The notes: generated by a model not told the origin, from the sequence alone. A stretch of DNA of 64,000 bases from Chromohalobacter moromii (GCF_023091865.1 NZ_JAHXDI010000004.1:372001-436000); one strand, 5' to 3'; shown: positions 43,303-51,197, numbered from the stretch's first letter. Numbers and translations: made by a program.

Positions 43303-45738
43303 TCAGAGAGCGGCTTCTAACCCAGCATTGCTCTCTTCTTCATGCCCGTCTTGCGGCGTGGAAATGTAGCCACGTGCTCGCAAGTAGTCTTCAGCAAGTT
43401 GTTCATCATGTTGGGCCAGCAAGCGATAGGGTAAATCATGGATGCCAAACGCCATGTCGAGAATAAAGGCCAAACGCTTGCATTGATTCTCGCTGAGCGC
43501 ATTGCGACGCGCTGGATCAGGGATGAATAGAGCGTCCGCGCTGACCAGTTGCGTGGACTGTGGCGCTTCGATATCCGCTCTATCGGGCAGCATACTACGG
43601 TGATGAGGCTGGTTGAGACGGTAAAAAATGAAGCCATGCTGGCTTGCCCAGTGACTCACTTCCGCTAAGGTGGGTTGACGCTCATGCGTGGGTGAGAAGG
43701 CTACGCCGATTTGCAGCAGTAGCGTATCGGCGAGCGCATGGACGCCATTTTCCAAAATGGTGGCCGCATCTGAGAATTCATCCAGTATCAGCCAGTCCAG
43801 GCTCTTCAAGCCTTCGATATTATCCAGCGCCACCGTTTTGGCGGGAAGGCGAGCGAGCACCCGCGAACCATCACGAAGGCTCTCCGGTAGTTGCTCGGGC
43901 GGCAATGGTGATAGGGGCGCGCTTAGCGTTTCATCGAGTGTCTGATACAGCGTTGTTTGACCGCCGTCACCCAGTAGGGCATGGGGGATATGCTGGAATT
44001 CTTCGATATTCTCGACATCGCGGGCGTTGACGCGACTAAGCGGATCGAACGAGACGATGGCCAGCGTATTGGTCTCGACCCATTGGCGAAAGCGCGGATG
44101 TCGCGGGATGGAAGCTGCGTTATCCAACACCACGGCCCTGCCCGTAAACTCCCATTCGAAAGGAAAAGGCGCCTCTTCATTCGCGCTGGGCTCGCTTGGC
44201 TGCCCCTCATGCAATACGTATTCCCAGGGCGCCAGGTTTGCCCGCGCGACGAACATGTCATGGGCTGCGTGTATAGCGCGATAAGATGCCTGATAGGCCG
44301 GTGTCTCGGGGTCCACTTGATCAAGGAAGTTGCGCATCGCGGGGTTGGCTTCGAATATCACCAACTTATCGGCGTTCTCGGGCTCGGTGAGTATGCCGAA
44401 GTCCACGCCTAGGTAATCGACGCCGATGCCCTTGAGCGCCTCCTCGAGCTCTCGCCATGCACCTTTCGGCAGCATCGCCTCCGGGTCTTCGAAAAAATCG
44501 CGTTCCCACTCATCGATCAGCCAAGGAAAGCGTTTTACCGTGGGCTTGTGCTCTGGCATATGGACGTTCCAGTCGCCATGACCGAAGCGCACATGGATCG
44601 GGTAAAGTTTGCCGTCGATCAGGAAAGCGCGGTACTTGGGGTACAACCTATCGCCTGGCGCGCGAGGATGGTCGAGCCCACTTTCATGATAACGGATGCA
44701 ATAAAGCGTTTGCGGCCCTTCAGCGAGCAATTCATCAATATTGGAAAAGTCATGCTGCTCAAGGTCTTCCACCTTATGCATCAACTTGCCGTTCTGATAA
44801 CCCGCGACGCGAACGATCAGGGGCAGGGCGAGATCGTGTTCTTGTATCGCCTGCTGCACGATGTCACGACAATGCCCCGTGACGTTCTCCAGCTTGATGC
44901 TCAGCGGCAGAATAAGAGTCGGATGGTCCTTGAAGCGCCGGTAATTACCCTCGCGCGATGCGCCCAGAACAGCCCGCGGCGGATTGATGACAGGCTTGTC
45001 GAACTTATGCAGAACACCCTCGACGAGATTCAAGGCCACTTCGCCCCGCTCGGCATCGGTGATGCTATTGTAAACCACATCATAATGTGGCAGCTTGCGG
45101 ATGATCTCCGGGTGCTTGATGACTTCGTCAATGTAGAGGATCATGAGTTTTACATGCTCGGCGTCCAACAAACTGTGAAGGTTATTGTGCCCTTCGCTTA
45201 AGTTGATTTGAAAGTTTTTCCTGCTAATTCCCCAGCGACCTGCATAAGCGGTCTGTAACACCAAGACATGTAGCTTGGTGTTCTCTCCAGGATTGTTGGT
45301 AACAAAAAAAGGCTGCTCAAGAACGGCTTTTTTTCTCCAATTTTCCGCCTCTTCCATATTCCCGATTTGGAAGTTGGTGGCCGCAATGAGGCGCCTTATT
45401 TTCGTGCTCTTGGGATTGAGTTGTAGGCAGCGCTTCAATGCACTGAGTGCTGCCTTGTCATGGCCGAGCCGTGCATGCTGCTTGGCAATGTAATGAAAAA
45501 GGCTGACATCGTCAGGCCTTTGATACGAGGCATGCAGGAACGCATTCAACGCTTTCTGTGGGCGCTCGAGTTTCGATTCTGCGCACCCCCGCAAGTACAA
45601 AATTTCCGGGTCGCCTGGAGCATGTTGTTCTGCGTCGTCGAGCTGCTTGAGCGCGTCTTGCCAGGCGCTTTTCTCGTGTTGAGAGAGCTTATCCCGGATG
45701 TCTTTCAGAAGATTATTTACGGTCTCTTGCGTCGTCAT
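43303..45738 (-). CDS. TPR / ATP-grasp / FkbM-like multi-domain protein, candidate flagellin-linked modification enzyme
   Basis: An 811-residue soluble protein. Residues 1-140 are TPR helices (ALKQLDDAEQHAPGDPEILY, then ALSALKRCLQLNPKS). Residues about 240-500 match an ATP-grasp ligase: PVINPPRAVLGASREGNYR at 249-267, PLIVRVAGYQNGKLMHKVED, YPKYRAFLIDGKLYPIH, and the metal-binding IFEANPA with Glu463 and Asn465. Residues about 535-790 resemble an FkbM methyltransferase (SFDPLSRV, then LDWLILDEFSDAATILENG and the HGF end), but the glycine-rich SAM motif at its front is not recognisable. It follows fliC, with a terminator between, on the same strand. CGGAG precedes the ATG. The role is unproven. 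Confidence 0.82.
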   Translation of the reverse strand: MTTQETVNNLLKDIRDKLSQHEKSAWQDALKQLDDAEQHAPGDPEILYLRGCAESKLERPQKALNAFLHASYQRPDDVSLFHYIAKQHARLGHDKAALSALKRCLQLNPKSTKIRRLIAATNFQIGNMEEAENWRKKAVLEQPFFVTNNPGENTKLHVLVLQTAYAGRWGISRKNFQINLSEGHNNLHSLLDAEHVKLMILYIDEVIKHPEIIRKLPHYDVVYNSITDAERGEVALNLVEGVLHKFDKPVINPPRAVLGASREGNYRRFKDHPTLILPLSIKLENVTGHCRDIVQQAIQEHDLALPLIVRVAGYQNGKLMHKVEDLEQHDFSNIDELLAEGPQTLYCIRYHESGLDHPRAPGDRLYPKYRAFLIDGKLYPIHVRFGHGDWNVHMPEHKPTVKRFPWLIDEWERDFFEDPEAMLPKGAWRELEEALKGIGVDYLGVDFGILTEPENADKLVIFEANPAMRNFLDQVDPETPAYQASYRAIHAAHDMFVARANLAPWEYVLHEGQPSEPSANEEAPFPFEWEFTGRAVVLDNAASIPRHPRFRQWVETNTLAIVSFDPLSRVNARDVENIEEFQHIPHALLGDGGQTTLYQTLDETLSAPLSPLPPEQLPESLRDGSRVLARLPAKTVALDNIEGLKSLDWLILDEFSDAATILENGVHALADTLLLQIGVAFSPTHERQPTLAEVSHWASQHGFIFYRLNQPHHRSMLPDRADIEAPQSTQLVSADALFIPDPARRNALSENQCKRLAFILDMAFGIHDLPYRLLAQHDEQLAEDYLRARGYISTPQDGHEEESNAGLEAAL

Positions 45739-45848
45739 GTAACACTCCGGTCGTGTATCTCATCAACATCGAAAAGCGTCAGGCTTTGTACGAAAATTCG
45801 GCACTCGCCGGCGTTTCGTACGAATCCTGGGGCGCAGCCGCCTATGAA

Positions 45849-45877
45849 GAAAAACCGGCTCCACGAGGAAGCCGGTT
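45849..45877 (-). terminator. fliC terminator
   Basis: AACCGGCT (45853-45860) and AGCCGGTT (45870-45877) form a stem with a 9-nt loop. Read on the minus strand it ends in a short T-run (positions 45854-45850). It lies 50 bp after the fliC stop. Confidence 0.8.
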
Positions 45878-45926
45878 CGTTACTACTTGATGATAAAGCC
45901 GTGGCTCTATCGACGCAGTGCCGGTG

Positions 45927-47243
45927 TTAGCCCAGCAGAGACAGGGCGTTCTGCGGCAACTGGTTGGCCTGGGACAGTACGGAGGTGCCGGCCTGTTGCA
46001 GAATCTGGTTCTTGGTCATGTTGGAGACTTCATCCGCGTAATCGGCATCTTCGATGCGCGAGCGAGCGGAGGTGAGGTTGGTCTCGGTAGTGCTCAGGTT
46101 AGTGATGGCCGAGTCGAAACGGTTCTGCAAAGCCCCCAGTTCGGAGCGCTGGCTATCGACCTGGCTGATGGCAGAATCCAATGAAGCGAGCGGATCACCG
46201 GTTTTGCTACCGGCCACTAGGCTAGAGGCTTCGGTCGTCAAGGTGCCATCATCTTTGGCATATACCTGATCACCGCTACCATCCGACTCTGTATTGATCG
46301 TCCCATCGTCCTGCTCGTAGTATGTCACGTCTTCGGTGGTCAGTGCGTCATTTGCATTGACATAAGCCGTATCGCCGCTTGCAGTATCAGTGACTGCGCC
46401 GCCGTCACCACTGGTAGCAATGGTATAGCCAGTCGATGTGGTGCCGCCGTCATTATCAAGCTCAGTGGCCATTGCTGCTGTAGTAATTTCGTTACCTGCA
46501 GTATCACCATCTGCCAAGAAGCCATCAGAATTCTTGGTATAGGTGGTACCGTCCGAAGTTATTGTGTCACCGTCTGCCAAGCTGGCGACGGCATCACTAC
46601 TGTCTGCTGCACCAGTATTCGAGGAATATGCTGTCACGCCACCATCTGTGGTACCAGCTGTGAAGCCTGCGTCATCCAATGCACCGGTATCGGCTGCCGT
46701 ATTGTCTTCCATCGTGCCATTTACGTTAAAGCTACCTAGTTCCAGCGTTCCGGAATCGACTTTCTGCAGGTTCATGCTGATGGTCTGGCCATCCTCGGAG
46801 CCCACCTGAATGGAAATTTCCTGATTCTTAGCGAGGACGTCGACGCCATTGAAGCTGGTTTCGTCGGAAATACGGTCGATTTCACCCAGGCGCTGGTTGA
46901 TCTCGTCCTGGATGGAATTCAAGTCTTCCTGGCTGTTGGTGCCGTTCTGGGCCTGAACCGTCAGCTCACGTACGCGCTGCAGGTTGTCGTTGACCTGGTT
47001 CAGGGCGCCTTCGGTGGTCTGGGCGACAGAGATGCCGTCGTTGGCGTTGCTCTGTGCCTGGCTGAGGCCGTTGATCTGGCTGCTCATGCGGTTGGCGATG
47101 GCCTGACCGGCGGCATCGTCGGCGGCGCTGTTGATGCGCAGGCCGGAGGACAGACGCTCCATGGAAGTGGACAGAGCGCTCTGTGACTGGCTCAGGTTCT
47201 GCTGGCCGATCATGGCCGTGATGTTCGTATTGATAACTGCCAT
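45927..47243 (-). CDS. fliC: Flagellin
   Basis: Filament subunit of 438 residues from ATG 47243 (MAVINTNITAMIGQQNLSQS), preceded by AGAGGAA; the frame runs 21 codons further up but without flagellin sequence. The conserved N-terminal D0/D1 (SMERLSSGLRINSAADDAAG) and C-terminal D1/D0 (RSRIEDADYADEVSNMTKNQ, then ALSLLG) are complete. The centre (about 180-350) is rich in Asp, Gly and Thr, poor in hydrophobics and very acidic, as expected for a halophile's surface protein, and offers many Ser/Thr for modification. A perfect sigma-28 promoter lies 88 bp upstream. Two large enzyme genes follow on the same strand. Confidence 0.97.
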   Translation of the reverse strand: MAVINTNITAMIGQQNLSQSQSALSTSMERLSSGLRINSAADDAAGQAIANRMSSQINGLSQAQSNANDGISVAQTTEGALNQVNDNLQRVRELTVQAQNGTNSQEDLNSIQDEINQRLGEIDRISDETSFNGVDVLAKNQEISIQVGSEDGQTISMNLQKVDSGTLELGSFNVNGTMEDNTAADTGALDDAGFTAGTTDGGVTAYSSNTGAADSSDAVASLADGDTITSDGTTYTKNSDGFLADGDTAGNEITTAAMATELDNDGGTTSTGYTIATSGDGGAVTDTASGDTAYVNANDALTTEDVTYYEQDDGTINTESDGSGDQVYAKDDGTLTTEASSLVAGSKTGDPLASLDSAISQVDSQRSELGALQNRFDSAITNLSTTETNLTSARSRIEDADYADEVSNMTKNQILQQAGTSVLSQANQLPQNALSLLG

Positions 47244-47330
47244 TTTGACTTTCCTCTCTGTTGGGCTCCATTGGCCTGCCGTCGGTAATTCCGGGGCGTG
47301 CCACAACGGCGCCGTTGGCCGTTACCTCAT

Positions 47331-47357
47331 TTATCGGCGCAGGGGGAATTTGCTTTA
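47331..47357 (-). promoter_or_regulatory. Sigma-28 promoter of fliC
   Basis: On the minus strand: TAAA (47357-47354), 15 bp, GCCGATAA (47338-47331), a perfect match. The leader of about 80 nt contains a 14-bp palindrome CAACGGCGCCGTTG (47304-47317) that could form a 5' hairpin. Confidence 0.92.
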
Positions 47358-47449
47358 GGGGTGAATTGCAAATTTTTTCATGGGCCGTGGCTGGGTATAC
47401 TTGGCGTCTCTTTATTCACCCAGTCATTCACTTGGAGCCTGCGCTCGTC

Positions 47450-47692
47450 ATGCCCTCGCTGGATATCATGCTCGACCTTTCCCTTGAGACGTGTCGCTAC
47501 CATTACGAAGGCGCCATGCAAACCGTGATCGCCACCAGCGTGGACGGGCGCCGGGTGAGCTTTCCCGCCACGGCACTGCGCCGCATCGTCACCCCGGATG
47601 GCGCGCACGGCGTGTTTCGATTGACGTTCAGTGAGGAGGGCAAGTTCATGTCGATGGTGGCGGTAAGGCGTTGGGAGGCGAGTGATACATAA
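47450..47692 (+). CDS. DUF2835-type small protein
   Basis: An 80-residue protein of a short gammaproteobacterial family of unknown function. Family features are YHYEGAMQTVIATSVDGRRV, SFPATALRRIVT and GVFRLTFSEEGKF. ATG 47450 is chosen because GGAG lies upstream (47434-47437). The frame extends up to 47261, across the fliC promoter region, and is not coding there. ATG 47468 is an alternative start. It is divergent from fliC and followed by a HipB-type operator. Confidence 0.75.
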   Translation: MPSLDIMLDLSLETCRYHYEGAMQTVIATSVDGRRVSFPATALRRIVTPDGAHGVFRLTFSEEGKFMSMVAVRRWEASDT

Positions 47693-47699
47693 GCAAAAT

Positions 47700-47749
47700 T
47701 ATGGATACGATAGTATCCATAAAGGCGCTATTTGTGCCACTATGGATAC
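47700..47749 (+). promoter_or_regulatory. HipB-type operator array
   Basis: TATGGATAC (47700-47708) - GATA - GTATCCATA (47713-47721) is a perfect 9-bp inverted repeat. A third copy of the half-site, TATGGATAC, lies at 47741-47749, 41 bp after the first and so on nearly the same helix face. The TATCC/GGATA core is that of E. coli hipBA operators. Confidence 0.7.
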
Positions 47750-47774
47750 TATTGGGTCTTTTATGGGGTAGCTT

Positions 47775-48053
47775 ATGCGATTGTCGCTGAGCACGGCGGC
47801 GGACGTGCAAGAGGAACTGGCTCAGGCTGTGCGCGCTCGCCGCCGGGAACTTAAATGGTCTCGCCAGCGCCTTGCGGAACAAAGCGGCGTGCCGGCCCCC
47901 ACGATCAAGAAATTCGAGACGACAGGGCAGATCTCGCTGCGCCAGTTTCTGCTGCTATGGCAGTGTGTCGACTGGCTGGAGCGTGTCTCCGCACTAGCCG
48001 AGACGCCGACACAAACGCCCCGCAGCATCGAAGAGGTGCTTTTCGATGAGTGA
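47775..48053 (+). CDS. hipB: HipB-like antitoxin / XRE-family regulator
   Basis: A 92-residue helix-turn-helix protein: RRRELKWSRQRLAEQSGVPA then TIKKFETTGQISLRQFLLL, a Cro/C1-type HTH as in HipB. The C-terminal end IEEVLFDE overlaps the start of a truncated hipA. Operator repeats with the HipB core sequence lie directly upstream (47700-47749), supporting autoregulation. With its toxin broken, it may remain only as a repressor of its own promoter. Confidence 0.8.
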   Translation: MRLSLSTAADVQEELAQAVRARRRELKWSRQRLAEQSGVPAPTIKKFETTGQISLRQFLLLWQCVDWLERVSALAETPTQTPRSIEEVLFDE

Positions 48054-48159
48054 GTTTCAGCCCGTGCGGCAACTGGAGGTCGTTCGCCGCTTGCAACGGG
48101 GCGGTGAATGTCGAGCCGGCATGCTGGCCCAGAACAGCAAGGGCGTGTTCTTTTGTTGA
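48046..48159 (+). pseudogene. hipA: Truncated hipA toxin (first 37 residues)
   Basis: From ATG 48046, overlapping the hipB-like gene by 8 bp, 37 residues read like a HipA N-terminus (VVRRLQRGGECRAGMLAQNS, then KGVFF), then TGA at 48157-48159. HipA kinases are about 430 residues, and the downstream DNA does not continue the family in any frame. The toxin has been lost and hicB starts on the other strand within 35 bp. This is a remnant. Confidence 0.7.
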
Positions 48160-48191
48160 GGGGGTGGCAGTAGCAAGCCTGAATCAATGGC

Positions 48192-48539
48192 TCAGGGGTG
48201 AGCTGTCTCGCCAGCGGCCTGGGCGATGGCATCGGTAGCCCACTGGTTGAGGCTCTTGCCGGAGGCCTGGGCCGCTACGTTGGCGGCGGCGTGCACTTCG
48301 GGGGGAATGCGCAGCATCACGCGACCGGATGCCGGTTTCAGAGGTTCACGCCCTGTCACACGGCAGTCTTCCAGATAGTGGTCAACCGCCACATGAAAAG
48401 CTTCGGTCAGCTCGGCGACGCTTTCACCATGGAAGCTGATGCGGTCGGCAATCCCGAGCACGCGGCCTACGAATACCTCATCTTCAGCATCGAACTCGAT
48501 GCGCGCGGTATAACCTTGGTATTTGAGTGCATTAGTCAT
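48192..48539 (-). CDS. hicB: HicB-type antitoxin
   Basis: A 115-residue antitoxin. The N-terminal part is the partly degenerate RNase-H-like HicB domain (YTARIEFDAEDEVFVGRVLG, then ISFHGESVAELTEAFHVAVD). The C-terminal part is a ribbon-helix-helix DNA-binding region (GRVMLRIPPEVHAAANVAAQ, then GKSLNQWATDAI). It overlaps hicA by 4 bp. Together they form a full hicAB module immediately beside the hipA remnant. Confidence 0.93.
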   Translation of the reverse strand: MTNALKYQGYTARIEFDAEDEVFVGRVLGIADRISFHGESVAELTEAFHVAVDHYLEDCRVTGREPLKPASGRVMLRIPPEVHAAANVAAQASGKSLNQWATDAIAQAAGETAHP

Positions 48540-48793
48540 GGCGTCACTCCTCTCTCGTCCAGCCAGGCACGGACGTCTTCAACCTGATATTTCTTAGCTT
48601 CCTTACCGGGGTGGGGGCGGTGCAAATAGAGCCGGGCACCTTCGCCTAGATCGAAGGCGACACGCGATCCATCGCCTTCGCGAACCACGCCACCTAAGGC
48701 TATGACAAGCGCCTCAATGTCGGCAAACACGATCCCGCTGGCTGTGGGATGACGGTAGACGGCTGTCAGGGTCTTCCGGTGCTTGGTTTTCAT
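48536..48793 (-). CDS. hicA: HicA-type toxin (mRNA interferase)
   Basis: An 85-residue double-stranded-RNA-binding-like toxin. The HicA core reads ALGGVVREGDGSRVAFDLGE, with G-S-R before the strand, then LYLHRPHPGKEAKKYQVEDV; the HRPHPGKE block contains the catalytic histidine. It is first in the operon, with hicB after it overlapping by 4 bp. No ribosome site precedes the ATG, and the best promoter places the transcript start at or next to the ATG (see 48800-48828). Confidence 0.92.
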   Translation of the reverse strand: MKTKHRKTLTAVYRHPTASGIVFADIEALVIALGGVVREGDGSRVAFDLGEGARLYLHRPHPGKEAKKYQVEDVRAWLDERGVTP

Positions 48794-48799
48794 TACGGT

Positions 48800-48828
48800 A
48801 TGATAGCGTTTTATGATATCACTCGCAA
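48800..48828 (-). promoter_or_regulatory. hicAB promoter with direct repeats
   Basis: On the minus strand: -35 TTGCGA (48828-48823), 17 bp, -10 TATCAT (48805-48800). The TATGATA repeats at 48799-48805 and 48812-48818 lie in it and may be HicB sites. The -10 ends six bases before the hicA ATG. Confidence 0.5.
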
Positions 48829-48901
48829 CACTGGCTAGTGGCCTAAATACGCTTCATTGCAGATCAGTGTGAAGTGGTAAGGCCCGACCATGTTCACTGC
48901 T

Positions 48902-48974
48902 ATCGGGAATAAATTCCCTCCCACAAGGACAATCTAACCGGCAGTGGGATGGTGGGAGCGAACTTGTTCGCGAT
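48902..48974. repeat. Pair of inverted REP-like elements
   Basis: A REP-like unit at 48952-48974 (GTGGGAGCGAACTTGTTCGC, then GAT) faces an inverted, diverged copy at 48902-48925 (ATCGGGAATAAATTCCCTCC, then CAC). Each has its own stem (GCGAAC/GTTCGC and GGGAAT/ATTCCC). The sequence closely resembles Pseudomonas REP units. The 444 bp between hicA and the adenine deaminase gene hold nothing else that I can support. Confidence 0.7.
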
Positions 48975-49237
48975 GATCTGTGCTGCATTTCCCGTCAAAG
49001 TGCGATGAACCGAAAACCACATCGAAAGATTCGCTCAGACCGCGTAAGTCGCGGGATAGGCGAGAAGCCGGACATTTAAGCGGTCGTGCCAACGCCTAGT
49101 GAGAATGTCGTTGTCAGCTCTTAGCAGAGCGTCGTTTTCAGATGATGAGGTGCCGTCAGCCATGAATGGCGCCATTGGCATCCGGCTAGCCCTTGATGCA
49201 TCCTTGACCGAACGGACAGCATAAGGTGAGAGACGCG

Positions 49238-50245
49238 ATGACGACGAGCGAGACGGCGATGACGACGTGGCTGCGCGAACTGCCCAAGGCTGAGCTGCAT
49301 CTGCATATCGAAGGGACGCTGGAGCCGGAGCTGATGTTCGCCCTGGCGGCGCGTAATGGTGTGACGCTGCCATATGACTCGGTGGAGGCGGTGCGCGCGG
49401 CGTACGATTTCGAGGATCTGCCGTCGTTTCTCGGTTTGTATTACCAGGGCATGGGCGTGTTGCACACGCAGGACGATTTCTATGATCTGGCGATGGCGTA
49501 TTTCGCCCGTGCCCGGGAAGATGGCGTAGTGCATGTCGAGCTGTCGTTCGATCCGCAGGCGCATCTGGTGCGTGGCGTGCCGCTCGAGGCGCCGTTCGAG
49601 GGGTTGTTGGCGGCGTGTCGTGAGGCGCGTTCGCGCTACGATATTTCCTCGGCATTGATCATGAGCTTTCTGCGAGATCGTGACCCCGCCGAAGCGCTGG
49701 AGGTGTTCGAGCAGGCGACGCCTTGGCATTCGATGATCGATGCAGTGGGGCTCGATAGCGCCGAGCGCGATCATCCGCCGGGGCGTTTCGCCGAGGTGTT
49801 CGCGCGGGCGCGGGCGCTGGGCATTCCCGGCGTGGCGCATGCCGGAGAGGAGGGGCCCGCCGCTTATATCCGCGAAGCCTGGGAGGCGCTCGAAGTGTGT
49901 CGCATCGATCACGGTGTGCGCTGCCTGGAAGACCCCAAGCTGGTCGCGCGGTTGAGCGAAGCCCGCATACCGTTGACGGTGTGTCCGCTTTCCAATGTCA
50001 AGCTCAAGGTAACCGACACGCTAGCCGAACATCCGCTGCCCGCTCTGCGCGAGGCGGGGCTCAACGTCACCCTTAATTCCGACGATCCCGCCTATTTCGG
50101 CGGCGGCATGCTGGATAACTACGTCGCCTGTTACGAGGCCTTCGGGTGGACACGAGACGACTTCATCGACATGACCCGCAATGCTTTGCAAGCCGCTTTC
50201 ATGGCTGAAGAAAGGCGCGAGGCACTGCTGGAACGGCTGGCTTGA
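49238..50245 (+). CDS. Adenine deaminase (adenosine-deaminase superfamily)
   Basis: A 335-residue zinc hydrolase. The metal site is seen in ELHLHIEGTLEPEL (His21 and His23), VAHAGEEGP, RIDHGVR and NSDDPAYFGG. The overall run, including VGLDSAERDHPPGRF and TVCPLSN, fits the subgroup shown to act on adenine rather than adenosine, making hypoxanthine for purine salvage. ATG 49238 is chosen because AAGGTGAG lies seven bases upstream; an in-frame GTG at 49226 is inside that site. It stands alone. Confidence 0.85.
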   Translation: MTTSETAMTTWLRELPKAELHLHIEGTLEPELMFALAARNGVTLPYDSVEAVRAAYDFEDLPSFLGLYYQGMGVLHTQDDFYDLAMAYFARAREDGVVHVELSFDPQAHLVRGVPLEAPFEGLLAACREARSRYDISSALIMSFLRDRDPAEALEVFEQATPWHSMIDAVGLDSAERDHPPGRFAEVFARARALGIPGVAHAGEEGPAAYIREAWEALEVCRIDHGVRCLEDPKLVARLSEARIPLTVCPLSNVKLKVTDTLAEHPLPALREAGLNVTLNSDDPAYFGGGMLDNYVACYEAFGWTRDDFIDMTRNALQAAFMAEERREALLERLA

Positions 50246-50270
50246 TTTCTAATAACAAACGTCTTTAACG

Positions 50271-50298
50271 AAAAAAGCCCCATCCAAATGGATGGGGC
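50271..50298 (-). terminator. Strong terminator between adenine deaminase and the flgMN side
   Basis: GCCCCATCC (50277-50285) - AAAT - GGATGGGGC (50290-50298) is a perfect 9-bp stem. Read on the minus strand it is followed by six T (50276-50271). It should end minus-strand transcripts from flgM-flgN. Confidence 0.85.
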
Positions 50299-50406
50299 AA
50301 AGCTTTGTACGCAGAGATGAGGCCATTGGGATGCAGCTTCGTCTCACTGCATATATTACTCGATATAGGCTTTGCCATAGCGATGAAATGGTGCCAATAA
50401 CCTACG

Positions 50407-50598
50407 TTAATCCTTGTAAGTAGCCGTATTGCAGCGGTGAAGATAACGTGGTGGTGGCGTGGGCGGCCGGCGTTGGTAGTGCGTGGTATGTCGCGGCCGG
50501 TGCAATGGCGGCATGTCAGCGCGCGTGGGCTTTGTGGAGTCAGTGGGTAGCGCGAGGCGGATCAGTAGCAGGCTGAGGGCGACGGCGATGAAGTCCAT
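50407..50598 (-). CDS. Small single-helix membrane protein, unknown
   Basis: A 63-residue frame with AGGGGAG seven bases before its ATG. The N-terminus MDFIAVALSLLLIRLALP is one membrane helix or signal, and the rest is rich in Pro, Arg, His and Thr with no recognised fold. It lies downstream of flgN and upstream of the terminator on the same strand, so it could be co-transcribed with flgMN. Moderate support only. Confidence 0.45.
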   Translation of the reverse strand: MDFIAVALSLLLIRLALPTDSTKPTRADMPPLHRPRHTTHYQRRPPTPPPRYLHRCNTATYKD

Positions 50599-50744
50599 GG
50601 CATGACTCCCCTAAAGCGTTGAGCATGCCATCAGTATGGTTCATTTCAGTAGCTTTCTCATGCCTGTACGCAAGGCGAGGGGAGAGGCCGTCACGGTGTT
50701 TGAGAAGGGGCAGTGCCTGGTAAGGGACGGAGTCGATGCTCGCA

Positions 50745-51197
50745 CTATACTCGCGAGCTGATGCGGTTGAGGCCTTTGTGCCGTGAACGTCCATCGGCTT
50801 CGTACATCGTGCTGCCGGCGGCTTCTTTCAGGAAGTTGAGCATGCGCTGGTTCTGCTCCATACGGTTCATGGCCAGCAAGCCGTTGATGCGGTTGAGCTG
50901 GCGCGCCTCTTCACCGGTACTGCGCAGCTGGTGCCAGCTGTCTTGTCGCTGTACCTCGGTGGCAGCGCGCTCGGCGCTTTGACGGCTTTCGCCGTGGCCT
51001 TGCTCATGCAGAAGGCGGCGGCGTTCGGCGTCGAGCGTTTCCAGTTCAGCAGCGACTTGGGACTTCTCCTCGGCGAGGCGTTCCAGCTCGGGGCCATCGA
51101 CCTCGCCCTGGGACAAGGACTGCCGCTCTTCGCGCAGCAAGGTGACGAAGCGCTGCATGGCGTCGAGTTGGCGGTCCAGGGTTTCGGCGAGCGACAT
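50745..51197 (-). CDS. flgN: FlgN, export chaperone for FlgK and FlgL
   Basis: A 150-residue all-helical cytoplasmic chaperone that binds the hook-filament junction proteins FlgK and FlgL (both encoded at 60.2-63.2 kb) and delivers them to the FlhA gate. Features are the long amphipathic helices with SLAETLDRQLDAMQRFVTLL and LARLAEEKS-type heptads, and a C-terminal segment with NGLLAMNRMEQNQRMLNFLK. It lies 65 bp downstream of flgM on the same strand, the usual flgMN order. Confidence 0.9.
   Translation of the reverse strand: MSLAETLDRQLDAMQRFVTLLREERQSLSQGEVDGPELERLAEEKSQVAAELETLDAERRRLLHEQGHGESRQSAERAATEVQRQDSWHQLRSTGEEARQLNRINGLLAMNRMEQNQRMLNFLKEAAGSTMYEADGRSRHKGLNRISSRV

Noticed and set aside
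46100-46800. Internal repeat or frameshift in the fliC centre
   Set aside because: The low-complexity Asp/Gly/Thr coding is continuous in one frame and is normal for a variable flagellin domain.
47261-47449. Upstream extension of the DUF2835 frame
   Set aside because: It crosses the fliC promoter and leader, and the extra residues do not match the family.
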